Assembly: GCA_949152475.1 (NCBI GenBank)
Contig: OX424570.1
Location: 7,676,181 to 7,740,180, forward strand
Length of the DNA stretch: 64,000 nucleotides
Source: Terebella lapidaria
Lineage: Eukaryota > Annelida > Polychaeta > Terebellida > Terebellidae
Direction of reading: 5' to 3'
Shown here: positions 12,263-23,755 of the stretch, piece by piece
How the letters are laid out: each line of letters opens with the position of its first letter
Position numbering within the stretch: the first letter of the stretch is position 1
The notes under the pieces: generated by a model
Told to the model about the DNA's origin: nothing
Databases searched by the model: none
The model's input: only the letters and a program-made list of their open reading frames with translations
Program-made: the position numbers and the translations under genes

Positions 12263-13047
12263 CGTTTTCACCCGATTTTGGCAAAATTTGAAAGGGACTG
12301 AGCCATTACCATAGCATTCCAGCCCTATAAATTTCAAATCTATCGAACTGTTTGCCTTTGAGTTATGAGCGCAGACATTTGCACTGAAACGTCGCTGGCC
12401 AAAAATAACCGAAATCGTGACCCCCAATTTTTCAACATCGGGCGATAATGGAGAGTTTTCGTCGTACGACCATCGGTCGTACACCATACGATCGGGAAAT
12501 GGCCAAAAAAAAATACAAAAATAGTTGGAAAAATTAATATTGAGTAGAACCGGAGTTAAAGCCAATTATGTGATTTTCTTTTTATCCGTTGCCATGGCAA
12601 CCGTTTTCATCCGATTTTGGCGAAATTGTGAAGGGAATGAGCCAGCACCATAGCACTCTTGCCCTATAAATTTCAAATCGATCGGGTCGTTTGCCTTTGA
12701 GTTATGAGCGCAGACATTTGCACTGAAACGTCGCTGGCCAAAAAAAATTGAAACCGTGACCCCCAATTTTTCGACATCGGGCGATAATGGAGAGTTTTGG
12801 TCGTACGACCACGGGCCATATATCAGATGATCAGGAATTGGCCATAGAAACATACAAAATTAGTTAGAAAAATTTATCTTGAATAGAACCGGAGTTATGG
12901 TCAATTATTGATTTTTACATTTTCCGTTGCCATGGCAACAGTTTTTGTCCGATTTTGACCAGATTTGAGGAGGACCGAGCCACTGAGATACCGCTTCATC
13001 CCTATAAGTTTCATGTTGATCGGACCATTCTCCTTTGAGATATGCGC

Positions 13048-13085
13048 GCGGACAGACAGACAGACAAACATACAAACGGACAGAC
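13048..13085 (+). repeat. GACA microsatellite at element end
   Basis: An imperfect (GACA)n run follows the last monomer of copy A and is followed by CCCCTATCGGGG, a short hairpin, and the right terminal repeat. Confidence 0.75.
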
Positions 13086-13261
13086 CCAATTGCAATACCC
13101 TCTGCCCCTATCGGGGCGAGGGTAAAGATCTTGATTCCCACGAAAGGCAAATGCCTTTCTTGCATGTGCCAAATTCACCAAATCGTTATGACATTAACAG
13201 TATCCCGATATGAAAATGTAGTTTAATGTGAGAATGGAGATCCCGACAGCTACACATATAC

Positions 13262-15585
13262 AACGAGACAATCAGAGATTGCAGACCCTCGCCCTTCAGA
13301 TTTAGTCACTAAAATTAGGCGATAATTGAGTTTTGGTCTTAAGACCATCGGTTGTACGCCATACGATTGGGAATTGGCCAAAGAAAAATACAAAAAGAGG
13401 TTGAAGATTTAATATTGATTAGAACCGGAGTTATAGCCATTTATGTGATTTTCTTTTTTCCGTTGCCATGGCAACCGTTTTGTGAGCCACTACCATAGCA
13501 CTCCAGCCCTATAAATTTCAAATCGATCGGACCGTTTGCCTTTGAGTTACGAGCGCGGACATTTGCACTGAAACGTCGCTGGCCAAAAAATAACCGAAAT
13601 CGTGACCCCCAATTTTTCGACATCGGGCGATAATAGATAGTTTTCGTCGTACGACCATCGATCGTACACCAAACGATCGAGAATTGGCCAAAAAAAAATA
13701 CAAAAATAGTTGGACAAATTAATATTAAGTAGAACCGGAGTTAGAGCCAATGATGTGATTTTCTCTTTTCCGTTGCCATGGCAACCGTTTCCATCCGATT
13801 TCGGTAAAATTTTAAGAGGACTGAGCCACCACCATAGCACTTTTGCCCTATAAATTTCAAATCGATCGGACCGTTTGCCTTCGAGTTATGAGCGCAGACA
13901 TTTGCACTGAAACGTCGCTGGCCAAAAATAACCGAAATCGTGACCCCCAATTTTTCGACATCGGGCGATAATGGAGAGTTTTCGTCGTACGAGGATCGGT
14001 CGTACACCAAACGATCGGGAATTGGCCAAAGAACAATACAAAAATAGTTGGAAAAATTAATATCAGGTAGAACCGGAGTTAGAGCCAATTATGTGATTTT
14101 CTTTTTTTTCCGTTGCCATGGCAACCGTTTTCATCCGATTTTGGCAAAAATTTGAAGGGACTGAGCCAGCACCATAGCACTTTTGCCCTATGAATTTCAA
14201 ATCGATCGGGCCGTTTGCCTTTGAGTTATGAGCGCAGACATTTGCACTGAAACGTCGCTGGCCAAAAAAAAATCGAAACCGTGACCCCCAATTTTTCGAC
14301 ATCGGGCGATAATGGAGAGTTTTGGTCGTACGACCACGGGCCATATATCAGATGATCAGGAATTGGCCATAGAAAAATACAAAATTAGTTAAAAAAATTT
14401 ATCTTGAATAGAACCGGAGTTATGGTCAATTATTGATTTTTACATTTTCCGTTGCCATGGCAACAGTTTTTGTCCGATTTTGACCAGATTCGAGGAGGAC
14501 CGAGCCACTGAGATACCGCTATGATTTGCCATACCTCCAAATTGTTGACAAGAAATCGTACTGATTTCGAATTTTTTTTGGCCAGCGACGTTTCAGTGCA
14601 AATGTCTGCGCTCATAACTCAAAGGCAAACGGTCCGATCGATTTGAAATTTATAGGGCAAAAGTGCTATGGTGCTGGCTCAGTCCCTTCAAATTTTTGCC
14701 AAAATCGGATGAAAACGGTTGCCATGGCAACGGAAAAAAAGAAAATCACATAATTAGCTCTAACTCCGGTTCTACCTGATATTAATTTTTCCAACTATTT
14801 TTGTATTGTTCTTTGGCCAATTCCCGATCGTTTGGTGTACGACCGATCCTCGTACGACGAAAACTCTCCATTATCGCCCGATGTCGAAAAATTGGGGGTC
14901 ACGATTTCGGTTATTTTTGGCCAGCGACGTTTCAGTGCAAATGTCCGCGCTCATAACTCAAAGGCAAACGGTCCGATCGATTTGAAATTTATTATATAGG
15001 GCAAAAGTGCTATGGTGGTGGCTCAGTCCTTTTAAAATTTTACCGAAATCGGATGGAAACGGTTGCCATGGCAACGGAAAAGAGAAAATCACATCATTGG
15101 CTCTAACTCCGGTTCTACTTGATATTAATTTGTCCAACTATTTTTGTATTTTTTTTTGGCCAATTCTCGATCGTTTGGTGTACGATCGATGGTCGTACGA
15201 CGAAAACTATCTATTATCGCCCGATGTCGAAAAATTGGGGGTCACGATTTCGGTTATTTTTCGGCCAGCGACGTTTCAGTGCAAATGTCCGCGCTCATAA
15301 CTCAAAGGCAAACGGTCCGATCGATTTGAAATTTATAGGGCTGGAGTGCTATGGTAGTGGCTCACAAAACGGTTGCCATGGCAACGGAAAAAAGAAAATC
15401 ACATAAATGGCTATAACTCCGGTTCTAATCAATATTAAATCTTCAACCTCTTTTTGTATTTTTCTTTGGCCAATTCCCAATCGTATGGCATACAACCGAT
15501 GGTCTTAAGACCAAAACTCAATTATCGCCTAATTTTAGTGACTAAATCTGAAGGGCGAGGGTCTGCAATCTCTGATTGTCTCGTT
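13262..15585. repeat. Large inverted repeat of the 339-bp-monomer element
   Basis: Arm 1 (13262-14285) and arm 2 (14562-15585) are reverse complements over about 1024 bases with only a few small indels: paired coordinates sum to 28847 at the outside and 28843 at the inside. Both arms share a 2-bp deletion absent from copy A (ATTGAGTTTTGG versus ATTGAGAGTTTTGG), so one arm was copied from the other. The 276-bp spacer holds the rest of arm 1's last monomers plus a 49-bp piece found again at 17985-18033. Confidence 0.85.
14518..14566 (+). repeat. 49-bp templated-looking insert in the palindrome spacer
   Basis: This stretch, beginning GCTATGATTTGCC and ending CGTACTGATT, is identical to 17985-18033. 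There it lies in ordinary B-unit DNA, so the palindrome seems to have captured it. Confidence 0.75.
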
Positions 15586-15779
15586 TGCAAGTGTTATGGC
15601 TATATATGTGCCATGAATGGTGATTGCTCTGCTCGGGCCATATCAACACTTTGTCATAGCTGCCATACATCTCTAACTGAACCATTTTCACTCTCATTGG
15701 GATATCCTGCTGTATAAAGCAATAACTTCAAATATACGAATACATTAAACGAAAAATATAGATTATTATTTATTATATT

Positions 15780-17330
15780 GAAATCAACAGTGAGTTGGCC
15801 TTCGTGTCAGTTGATATAAAATAATGGAGGCAGGCAGGTAATTCACTAATCTGTCATACATTCAGAATGACGTGATCTTGAAAATTCCGTAGATCAAACT
15901 CAAAACAATATGTACTAGTGGCAGCAGAGTTTTCAACCACGAAACAAGAGGACCTAGGAGACACTTTTACAGCAAGATCATGGAGGGTCCTATAAGTTTT
16001 GTCCAATTATACTCCATGAATTAAAAGCCATTAGTAAGATAATATATCTGCTGTTCGATTAGTCTGGAGAGAAAAATGTCTACCTCATGGTACATGCCTG
16101 TTATACTAAACCATCGATAGACTCGTTTTTGCTTTGAACTATTATTCTAGAAACAATAGAATACAGGCTGGTGCTATTTTTGGCCATATGAATTCAGGTG
16201 TGAACTTTGGCAATGTGTTAGATATTGGATTTGCCACTTACATGAATGTACCATATGTAAAAGAATTAATAGGTGATGCGCTTTCCATTCTTCTGTTTGT
16301 ATTGTAAATTGTTCGTTGCAATCATATATATATATTTGGGAAGTTTTTTATCCATAACTACACTTAAGTAATTATCTGGCATCCTTGACATCAATATTAT
16401 GATCATTATGTTCTATTTATTATCATCACAATTACGAAATTAAAACACAGAAAGAGACGTGTTTATTGCGCTTGTCTTTGTTGTAAAAACAATATATTGT
16501 TTTATTGTACTCTCACGAATAAAAAGCCAATTACCCAAAGAGGCCACATAACAAAACAATGCAGACATCAGTTGTTTGTCATAACTGTTAGCGGCCAAAA
16601 TCTCTCTATATAAGGGTTCTGTTGTAAAAACATAATTTGTTTGATGGGCATGAAGTATATTAATTCGTGTTTTGTTGTAACATTATCATTCCAAAGTATG
16701 TTGTCTTGCTTCTAATTACACACATAATAGTATAATGTTTCTGACCTCGTATAAAGATGATTATGCGTAATTTACTATTTGTCCTTGAGAAGGAAGGTAT
16801 CAGCGTTACTTAAATTGATGGTGCCAACTGAATCATCACAATGTCCACTCTTTCTCCTGATAACAAACTGCAATGTTTCTGTATTTGAAACTGTGATATT
16901 TATCATAGTTTGTCACAAATTCTGCTGAATAAAGTTACATTAAAAAAGCTTTGGGAATAATTACCATGATTCTGAACACCACGTCATCACTGCATCTAGT
17001 GAGGAAATGTTGGTGATTAAATGTTGGTCACCTAGTGACGGCATTCGTTTCCTACCTTTTTAAAAAATATATTTCAAAAGGTAGGATCGTGGCTAATTGA
17101 TATCACACATATATACTTGAAGGATCTCTGGACAATGATATTTGAGGATATATTTCAGTTTCACCAAATCATTTTCAAATAACCCATATATGAAAATACA
17201 CAATAATGTATACGTTATGATCAAGGTTTTGTATGTACATATGTGATCAAAGCTTCATTGGATATATAGCGTATTGTGCGATGAAGAACAGTTCGGTTAG
17301 GGACTACATACAGTACTATGTAACCTGGTG
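15780..17330. repeat. A-unit copy 2
   Basis: Aligns by eye with 9500-12040, including GGAGGCAGGCAGGTAATTCA and the GTTTGTCACAAATT area near 16910. No gene seen. A short TA run lies at 16326. Confidence 0.5.
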
Positions 17331-17340
17331 AACATAACAC

Positions 17341-17477
17341 CTGCGGACCCTGTGGTGTTATCGCATCCCATCATGTCGTTCATGGACCGGACAGGGGTGT
17401 CCTTACCAGATCACGAAGCTATATCTCGGTGTCACCCAAACCCGGGAACATAGCATCTGCGGACCCTGTGGTGTAAT
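17341..17477 (+). repeat. Short direct repeat pair
   Basis: The block CCTGCGGACCCTGTGGTGT occurs near 17341 and, with minor change, near 17457. Nothing else identifies the sequence. Confidence 0.4.
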
Positions 17478-17499
17478 CATATTCATTGAGTCATATAAC

Positions 17500-17665
17500 C
17501 AGAAAATCCCCAAATATCATACGCGTAGGTGAGTAACTCACGACTGAGTGGTCAGCCTACCTTTTGAGCCCACATCACCCTCATTTTGGGCGAGGATCGA
17601 CCATGATAGTTTTCGACCACCAATGGAATTCAAACTCACGACTTTCCGGCACACGACACAGACTA
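17500..17665 (-). mobile_element. tRNA-derived SINE, degenerate copy
   Basis: The body matches the clearer SINE at 32466-32662, including an identical run GTGAGTAACTCACGACTGAG and the following GTGGTCAGCC. Its tRNA head on the minus strand is decayed but keeps a box-B-like GAGTTTGAATTCC. Confidence 0.6.
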
Positions 17666-17764
17666 GACACTTCAGATTTGATACATAAATTCTCATTATG
17701 CCAATTATAGATATTTGCCCTTCATGTAACAGTGACGTGTAATCCTTCACGGTTTTTCCAGATG

Positions 17765-17960
17765 TGCCAGCACCAACTCCAAACCTATTGACATTTGTCC
17801 TAACAAGTTTTGCTTGCGTAAATGATTACTCTCAATTTGGGTTTAAGGCTTTGGATTGGTGCGGACGTATTGTTGTGGATGAAGCTGATATGAGAATGGA
17901 TAGTAGAGTGGTGGATAACTGATTCAGACACGTTCTCTGATGACTCTCAGTGGGATCAAT
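17765..17960 (+). pseudogene. Decayed copy of the WCRRIGVD exon
   Basis: Aligns at DNA level with the intact exon at 20275-20538 (CAATTTGGGTTTAAGGCTTTG and GATTGGTGCGGACGTATTG blocks). Frameshifts and stops prevent a continuous reading. Family unknown. Confidence 0.5.
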
Positions 17961-18254
17961 CAGTCTCGAGCATGTCAATAGCTTGCTATGATTTGCCATA
18001 CCTCCAAATTGTTGACAAGAAATCGTACTGATTATATACAATCTATGTAGTGGCGGTGACCAATGAATTGTAATATTATGCACAGTCTAATAGATCGAAG
18101 ACGCTGTAACGCACATTCACATGAAATCATTTATAAATGTTTCTTAGTAACATCTTCCTCTTCTAGACTTCTTCATGCTGCATCAGTGTTCGACTTTCAT
18201 ACAGCTAGACATGTCAAGGTGTCGCACATTGATGTTTAATCCCATTAAATTTCC

Positions 18255-18460
18255 CCGGTCAGTTATTCCCATAGGTCTCAACACATTAAGGAGCTACCAA
18301 CTGATTCACATTTTGCACCAACAAGTTCTACTGGCATAAAGGGTTCCTTCCAATTTGGGTGTGAGGCTATAGTTTGGTGCAGACTTGTTGAAATGGATTG
18401 GGCTGGTGAAAAGATGGCTGAGTTGACCTGTTTTCTTAGGACACACATTGGGATCAAACA
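18255..18460 (+). pseudogene. Decayed copy of the WCRRIGVD exon
   Basis: Shares CCAATTTGGGTGTGAGGCT and TTGGTGCAGAC with 20275-20538, again with broken frame. The downstream text (18640-18720) recurs at 47727-47790, so this is a B-unit relic. A G14 run lies at 18605. Confidence 0.5.
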
Positions 18461-18899
18461 GTGATGAACATTATGCACATCTTTACTATGGATGAAAATA
18501 CATCTCTACTGGACCAGTGTGACCCCATACATGTAGATATAGGGATATATGATGCTATGTTAACAGGGGTATACATAATACAATCAATATTGATGATGTT
18601 TTCTGGGGGGGGGGGGGGGATAATGTCACCAACATATCTTACCAAGAGTATGAATGAATTTGTGAGAATCAGAACAAGTCTCAGGTACTCCCATTATTTA
18701 CATAGTAGATTTATGGATGATGATGTAATTCCAGTTTTAACCTGATATATGAATACAAAAATATATATAAGATGCCTCTTATGTATTGCTGATAAAAGTT
18801 TGTTTCAACTGAGAAAAACTGTTCCGATGTGTAGCACATTGAAAAGAAAAAAAAAATGATACAAATAGAAGCAAAATTGTAATGGATGTGACACATGAA

Positions 18900-19915
18900 A
18901 CATATATCATGAAATTAATCAAGGAGTTTGTAATTACCCAATGTCCACCCGACAGAAACCTGAACTTGATCACTTTGGGATGGATTACCCATCGTTACCC
19001 ACGGCGGATGAAATTGAATAGAAATCTAAGTTAATAGACTTGTACCGTTAATCAAAATTAATTGTCATTAAATTAGGCTCGCCTTTGTTGTCATTTGATA
19101 TGATTGACGAAGGCAGGCAGGTAATTTATTGGTAAGTCAGACCTTCAGAATCTTGCGATCACATAACCTGCCACAAATCAAACTTAAAACAATCAGTACG
19201 AATGGTAGCTTGAAATAGAGTAACATCATCAAGGACGTTATAAATTCAATTAATTATACTCGTTAAATTAGAAGCCACCAGTAAGTCATCATATTCACAC
19301 TCCTGAGCTAGGAAGACTACATCATTTTACACGTCTGTCATATTTATATATAAATGGACTTTCGTAATTAGACACGAAACACAAGTTTCCTATTATATAG
19401 AAAAAAGGAAACATTTATTATGTAATTATTACGTATTTTATTACGCATTTATTACGTTTATAACATAATACATTCAGTGTTGTTCTCATATAAATTAATG
19501 TCTGAAATTTATTGAATATCCATAAAACAAATACAATACCATATTACCCTTTTTGGTAGTACTGCATGTTTGGAAGACACTGATAAATTTGCACCACCTA
19601 AAATGTTGTTTTCTGTTGTTTATGAATTCTGATGTTTCTGTTGCTAGATGTCACTTATAATCGAGATGCATATGCGAGCTGAATTATACATAGCTACATC
19701 TCAAGATGATGCAGAACATTCCACTTTTTGTCATCGAGGTTATGATTATGATATAATTTTGTTCGTTGTTATGAAATTATCGAGGGTACTGTACATGTGC
19801 ATCAATGACGAGGAAAGACAAACTAAAATACATGTCCAAAATTCGATCCTAACGACAATCTCCATCGTGTCTGAATTTGGGGCCAATTTTGTTGTTATAT
19901 GAATAGGGTGATATT
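18900..19915. repeat. A-unit copy 3
   Basis: Shares the GTCATTTGATATGATTGACG block and the CACAAATCAAACTTAAAACA block with the other A units. The open frame at 19648-19902 has no recognisable product. Confidence 0.45.
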
Positions 19916-19919
19916 TTGA

Positions 19920-20120
19920 ATACCTATATAGACGTGGAATCAATACCCAGTATTAAGTATTCCGAGCAAACAAAACAAGGTCCGTTATCCAATCTCATAG
20001 TCCGGGGACAGAAAGTCATATCAGGCATACGAAGCGAGAGAAAACAAAAATGACAGGGAAACTCATGAACCCCCAAAAATGGCCATTAGGATGTGAAATC
20101 AGGTGTTCCGGAAAGATTGT
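19920..20120 (+). repeat. Interspersed repeat R, copy 1
   Basis: About 190 bases from ATAGACGTGGAATCAATACC to GGTGTTCCGGAAAGA match 24470-24665 almost exactly, and a reverse-strand variant lies at 27505-27665. No coding content. Its spread in unrelated contexts marks it as mobile. Confidence 0.75.
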
Positions 20121-20274
20121 AAAAAAACATCATCGGACAATCAAATATATTTGATTGTTCAAGAAGCTGTAAAACTTCATTATGATATATTATCTTTTGT
20201 AGCTAGGTTTAAATGGGAATATTTCTCATGAAATTGTAAGCACACCTCAGGTTTGAGGTTTGATTCTGTTTGAT

Positions 20275-20538
20275 TGTCCCTGTCGGTTATTTCCATGTGT
20301 CTCCCACACAATACGAGGAGCTGCCACCAAACCCAAACTCATTGACATTTGTCCGAGCAAGTTTTATAGACTTGAAGGATTGGTTCCAATTTGGGTGTGA
20401 GGCTGTTGATTGGTGCAGACGTATTGGTGTGGATGGGAATGATGTGCGGATTGATGAGACTGCATTGGGAGATAACAAATTTCGACATGTTCCTGGAGGA
20501 CACAAAGTGAGATCAATAAGTCTTGGACATTGTCAGTA
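20275..20538 (+). CDS. Intact exon of an unrecognised duplicated gene (WCRRIGVD family)
   Basis: An 85-codon open stretch begins near VPVGYFHVSPTQYEE, passes FVRASFIDLKDW, FGCEAVDWCRRIGVD and VRIDETALGD, and ends ISLGHC before a possible donor. Decayed relatives at 17765, 18255, 47351 and 48340 suggest a tandemly amplified gene. The exon at 23756 shares only FHVSP near its start. I do not recognise the family. No signal peptide or membrane segment is visible. Selection on this copy is suggested only by its being open when relatives are broken. Confidence 0.45.
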
Positions 20539-20734
20539 AATTTAGAAGGGCTGTCATGTACATCTCTAACCATACCACTTCGAAGACCATTTATTCCGGG
20601 ATAATCCATGTTATTATAGGCTCTATAAATAATCCAAGCACTCCTGATGATGTTTTTCTGTGAGGGCAGAGTATTGTACCAATACTGTCCTTGTAAAAAG
20701 CAGATGAGCCTGACTAAGTGTGTCTGTGTGTAGT

Positions 20735-20795
20735 TATTCAACTCAGAACCAATGTCGATGCAAGTACATGGTTCTTCGAGAAGGAGAATAACACG
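20735..20795 (+). CDS. Possible second exon of the WCRRIGVD gene
   Basis: After a TGTGTGTAG acceptor the text reads IQLRTNVDASTWFFEKENN and TAY before GTAAGT at about 20796. A relative at 48755-48812 reads MQIRTSVDENTRFFKN and then stops. The junction phase with the preceding exon does not fit cleanly, so the gene model is uncertain. Its donor-side intron text recurs at 63953-64000. Confidence 0.35.
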
Positions 20796-20799
20796 GCAT

Positions 20800-22180
20800 A
20801 TGTAAGTATCAATCTGTTACCACCAATACACACAAATTTTGATGATTCCAGTAACAAACGTAAAATACAACATTTTGCAATAGAAACAAAGCATATAAAC
20901 AGAGACAAATATTGTATTCAGGTGCTTGCAAATATATGTTCAATTAATATAGTACGATTGGTCCCAAAACGAGAATGACTTTGCTTTTGTCATGTGCTGA
21001 TGGAAATAGGAAACACCCTAATTTGATCTGTTGGTGTTTTTCAGATTATGTGAAACGCATAACAAATAACTACGATGGAATGTTCCTAGGCATCGTGAGA
21101 TCAGTTATAGGTTGACCAATAACAGTTCAGTCAGTGACAGAAAGTGAGATTGGTAGCTTGGCAGATAAGCTAGTTTTTCACTAGACGTTTTGTCTGATAT
21201 TTAGCTCATGATTGAACGAATGTCGAATCTTACATGTAATATTTGTGATTATGTTATTGTGAACCAGTTTCGTATGAAACACCAGTTACATGTGTGGTCA
21301 GCATATTTTCAGCCTGTCAGTAGGATGTAGATGAGTCTACATGAATTGTAGTCGATTCATAACTCTCACCAGCATAACATTTTTCTGATATTCATCGATG
21401 GTTGAATATATATATATATATGAATCAAATCAGAGTATTTAGTGGTATGTAATTGTAAATCAGTTTTTTAAAATCACATTTAGTCTTTAGGATGTAGATG
21501 AATCAACCAAGACATCAAAATTTATTATGTTAGCATTTTTTTTAAATCGCATTTGACCCGAAAAATTCCACAATTTCTTGATGGTGACCGCACTTTTGGC
21601 CCCATTGTAGAAGGGTACGTTTTCATATGTGTTGAATGAATAGTTTATGAGTACGAAATTGTGCACATCACATAAACGTGCTTGTGCAAGTCTTGTTTGG
21701 TGGACTTATACATGTATGCTCATTATATGTCATTTTTATGTACAAGTACATACATACATTTTGTTGGTAGGGGTCGTTAAAGTGTGAGAGGTTTCACACT
21801 CCAGTCATGGAACTGGGTAGCAGTTAAAACAACAAATGCAGCGAGTTTAACGATTGAAACAACCTTCGACTCTATGTAGTGACACATGACATTAGGCTGT
21901 GAGCATCATGAAAAAATGTTCTCGGTAAATGATCAAAGTAGCATAATGTGTCCGTGTAATATATCATAAATACTTTGATCGATATACATCGTATATGTAA
22001 TAACATAAAACTCATATTAATCCAGTCTAAATAAGCCATAGATATTGGAAAAAAATCACGACGCTAAGGAATTGTTTATTGTTTGCAATATAATTAGTAA
22101 AGGCACTAAATCAGCATATTCATCATAACAAAGATCACAATGACTGATATCATTTATTCAACGTTCAAAACTATTCAATG
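20800..22180. other. Gene-free DNA
   Basis: No supported gene. An AT dinucleotide run lies at 21408. The rest is AT-rich with no recognised repeat. Confidence 0.4.
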
Positions 22181-22682
22181 AAAACACTAACAGGTAGAGA
22201 ATGGGTGTGATCCAGTACAAACACACATGCGAGCACAATCATGAAGAAACTCGAGCCATACACCTCGATGCCGAACTGATAACTAAAAACTAATGCAATT
22301 ACTTGATTGAAAGTCAATCATGTGTACGACCCTCAATTAATCCTATATAAGGCAGCCCCGTGGTATAATATGATATTTTAATGTGTATTGTTATCAGATA
22401 ATGCTCTCAACGATGAGCCTGATGATTTAGTAATTAATTAGCGCCATCCACGGATTTGAGAAACGCAGTTTGACTGTTATTACCAAAGTGTTGAGACATG
22501 GGGGAGGGGGGTGGTGGATTGAAGAGGGGTGCAAATAAGTTCATATCATGATATTCCAACTTCTTCCCAATTTTTCCAATGACAAGTTTGTCTCTGTCAA
22601 ACCATAGACAATGATATCGTTCAAAGTCACTTAAAAGTTATAGAAAAGAGAAGACTGTTGGACTGTTTCGTGTGATCCATCT

Positions 22683-22683
<1 letters not shown>
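22180..22683. repeat. B-unit 3' part, copy 1
   Basis: Aligns with 50290-50815 (ATGCGAGCACAATC, AATGATATCGTTCAAAGTCA and TGTGTATTCCATC-like blocks). The alignment is interrupted by the LINE at 22684 and resumes at 23379. Confidence 0.7.
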
Positions 22684-22720
<37 letters not shown>

Positions 22721-23378
22721 TAATAATAAATAATAATAATTTATTAACTTATAATGCGCAAAAATGTACATTCGTTTCCATGCGCAGTACACAGACAAGA
22801 TGAAACGAGGATAAAAATGATACAACGATATAGTATTGTAAAAACATGTGAATAATAAGGACTATAGTCAATATGAGTCCCGGAATAGATGAGTCTTAAG
22901 GCGTTTCTTGAAGGATTCAGCAGACATTGGTGATCTAAGGCTCGGGGGGAGAGCGTTCCACAATGAAGCACCCAGCACGGGAACTGATTTTGTACCGAAC
23001 TGTTTCTTGACACGAGGGACACAGAGTTTCCAAGGATCGTCAGCCGAGCGAAGACTACGACTGGGTCGATACAAGGTGAACATGTCACGCATGTATTCGG
23101 GGGCTGTCGAACTGTGAAGGGCCATGTGGACATGGGTGAGGACCTTGAAGGTCACTCTGGAGCTCACAGGCAACCAGTGAAGCTCGCGTAACACTGGAGT
23201 TATGTGGTCCCTTTTCCGTGTACCTGTAATCAAACGTGCCGCATTGTTTTGCACTAACTGTACGCGCCTTAGTGAAGATTCCGGAATACCAGTTAGGAGG
23301 CCGTTGTGATAGTCGAGGCGTGAGGTGACCGTGGACCGCACAACCTTTTCACAAGTGTGTTGATCATAGTCTTCCACC
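22684..23378 (-). mobile_element. 5'-truncated non-LTR retrotransposon (LINE)
   Basis: A minus-strand 170-codon frame (22868-23380) is the C-terminal, post-catalytic part of a LINE reverse transcriptase, with SRLDYHNGLLTGIP, LHWLPVSSRVTFKV and LWNALPPSLR. It is followed by about 130 bases of 3' UTR and an (ATT)n tail at 22686-22742, as expected of a LINE 3' end. Catalytic motifs are absent because of 5' truncation. The paralogous site at 50815-50850 lacks it. Confidence 0.88.
22686..22742 (-). repeat. (ATT)n microsatellite tail of the LINE
   Basis: AATAATAAT on the plus strand, at the 3' end of the minus-strand LINE. Such tails form at LINE integration. Confidence 0.85.
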
Positions 23379-23755
23379 AACTCACGATATCAATAAGCCA
23401 CGCTTATGTACAGTGATTATTTATACCATACATTTTCGTCCTTATTTATCACTGACGCCTCTGACCAAGCAATAGTGCCAGTTTCAGGACTTTGCATATG
23501 CCGATATCTTTGGTAATCATATCTATGAATAGCATAGTATTGTGAATGTGAGTAGCTGAGCACAATTTTTGTGCAAGCAGTAAAGCACCTTGTAACTGGA
23601 GAACCACATCGTGTATACCATATATACTCAGGGACCTTCAAATGCACTGAGTGGTTTGTTGTTTCTTGTGTTCAAATTAAATACAGACAATGATCCTATT
23701 AACCTCTAAACTTCAGCTAAAAAAGAAGACAATATTGGACCACGGCGTGGGACAG

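Larger units (their letters stand above)
12070..13123 (+). mobile_element. TIR element built of 339-bp monomers (copy A)
   Basis: Bounded by perfect 10-bp inverted ends, ACCCTCGCCC at 12070-12079 and GGGCGAGGGT at 13114-13123. Inside are three diverged monomers spaced 338-339 bp, each with the palindrome GTTGCCATGGCAAC. The last monomer runs into a GACA microsatellite and a small GC hairpin. Long minus-strand open frames occur because the monomer is open in that frame, but their ends and starts do not match between monomers. The architecture recalls tandem-repeat-cored non-autonomous elements such as bivalve pearl elements; class assignment is open. Confidence 0.7.

Noticed and set aside
12224..15406. 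Several open frames of 60-115 codons on both strands looking like a gene family
   Set aside because: They are translations of the 339-bp monomer, in both orientations because of the palindrome. Starts and stops vary and no domain is recognisable.
21408..21422. AT microsatellite as a replication or regulatory signal
   Set aside because: Short AT runs are common in this AT-rich sequence; nothing else supports a role.
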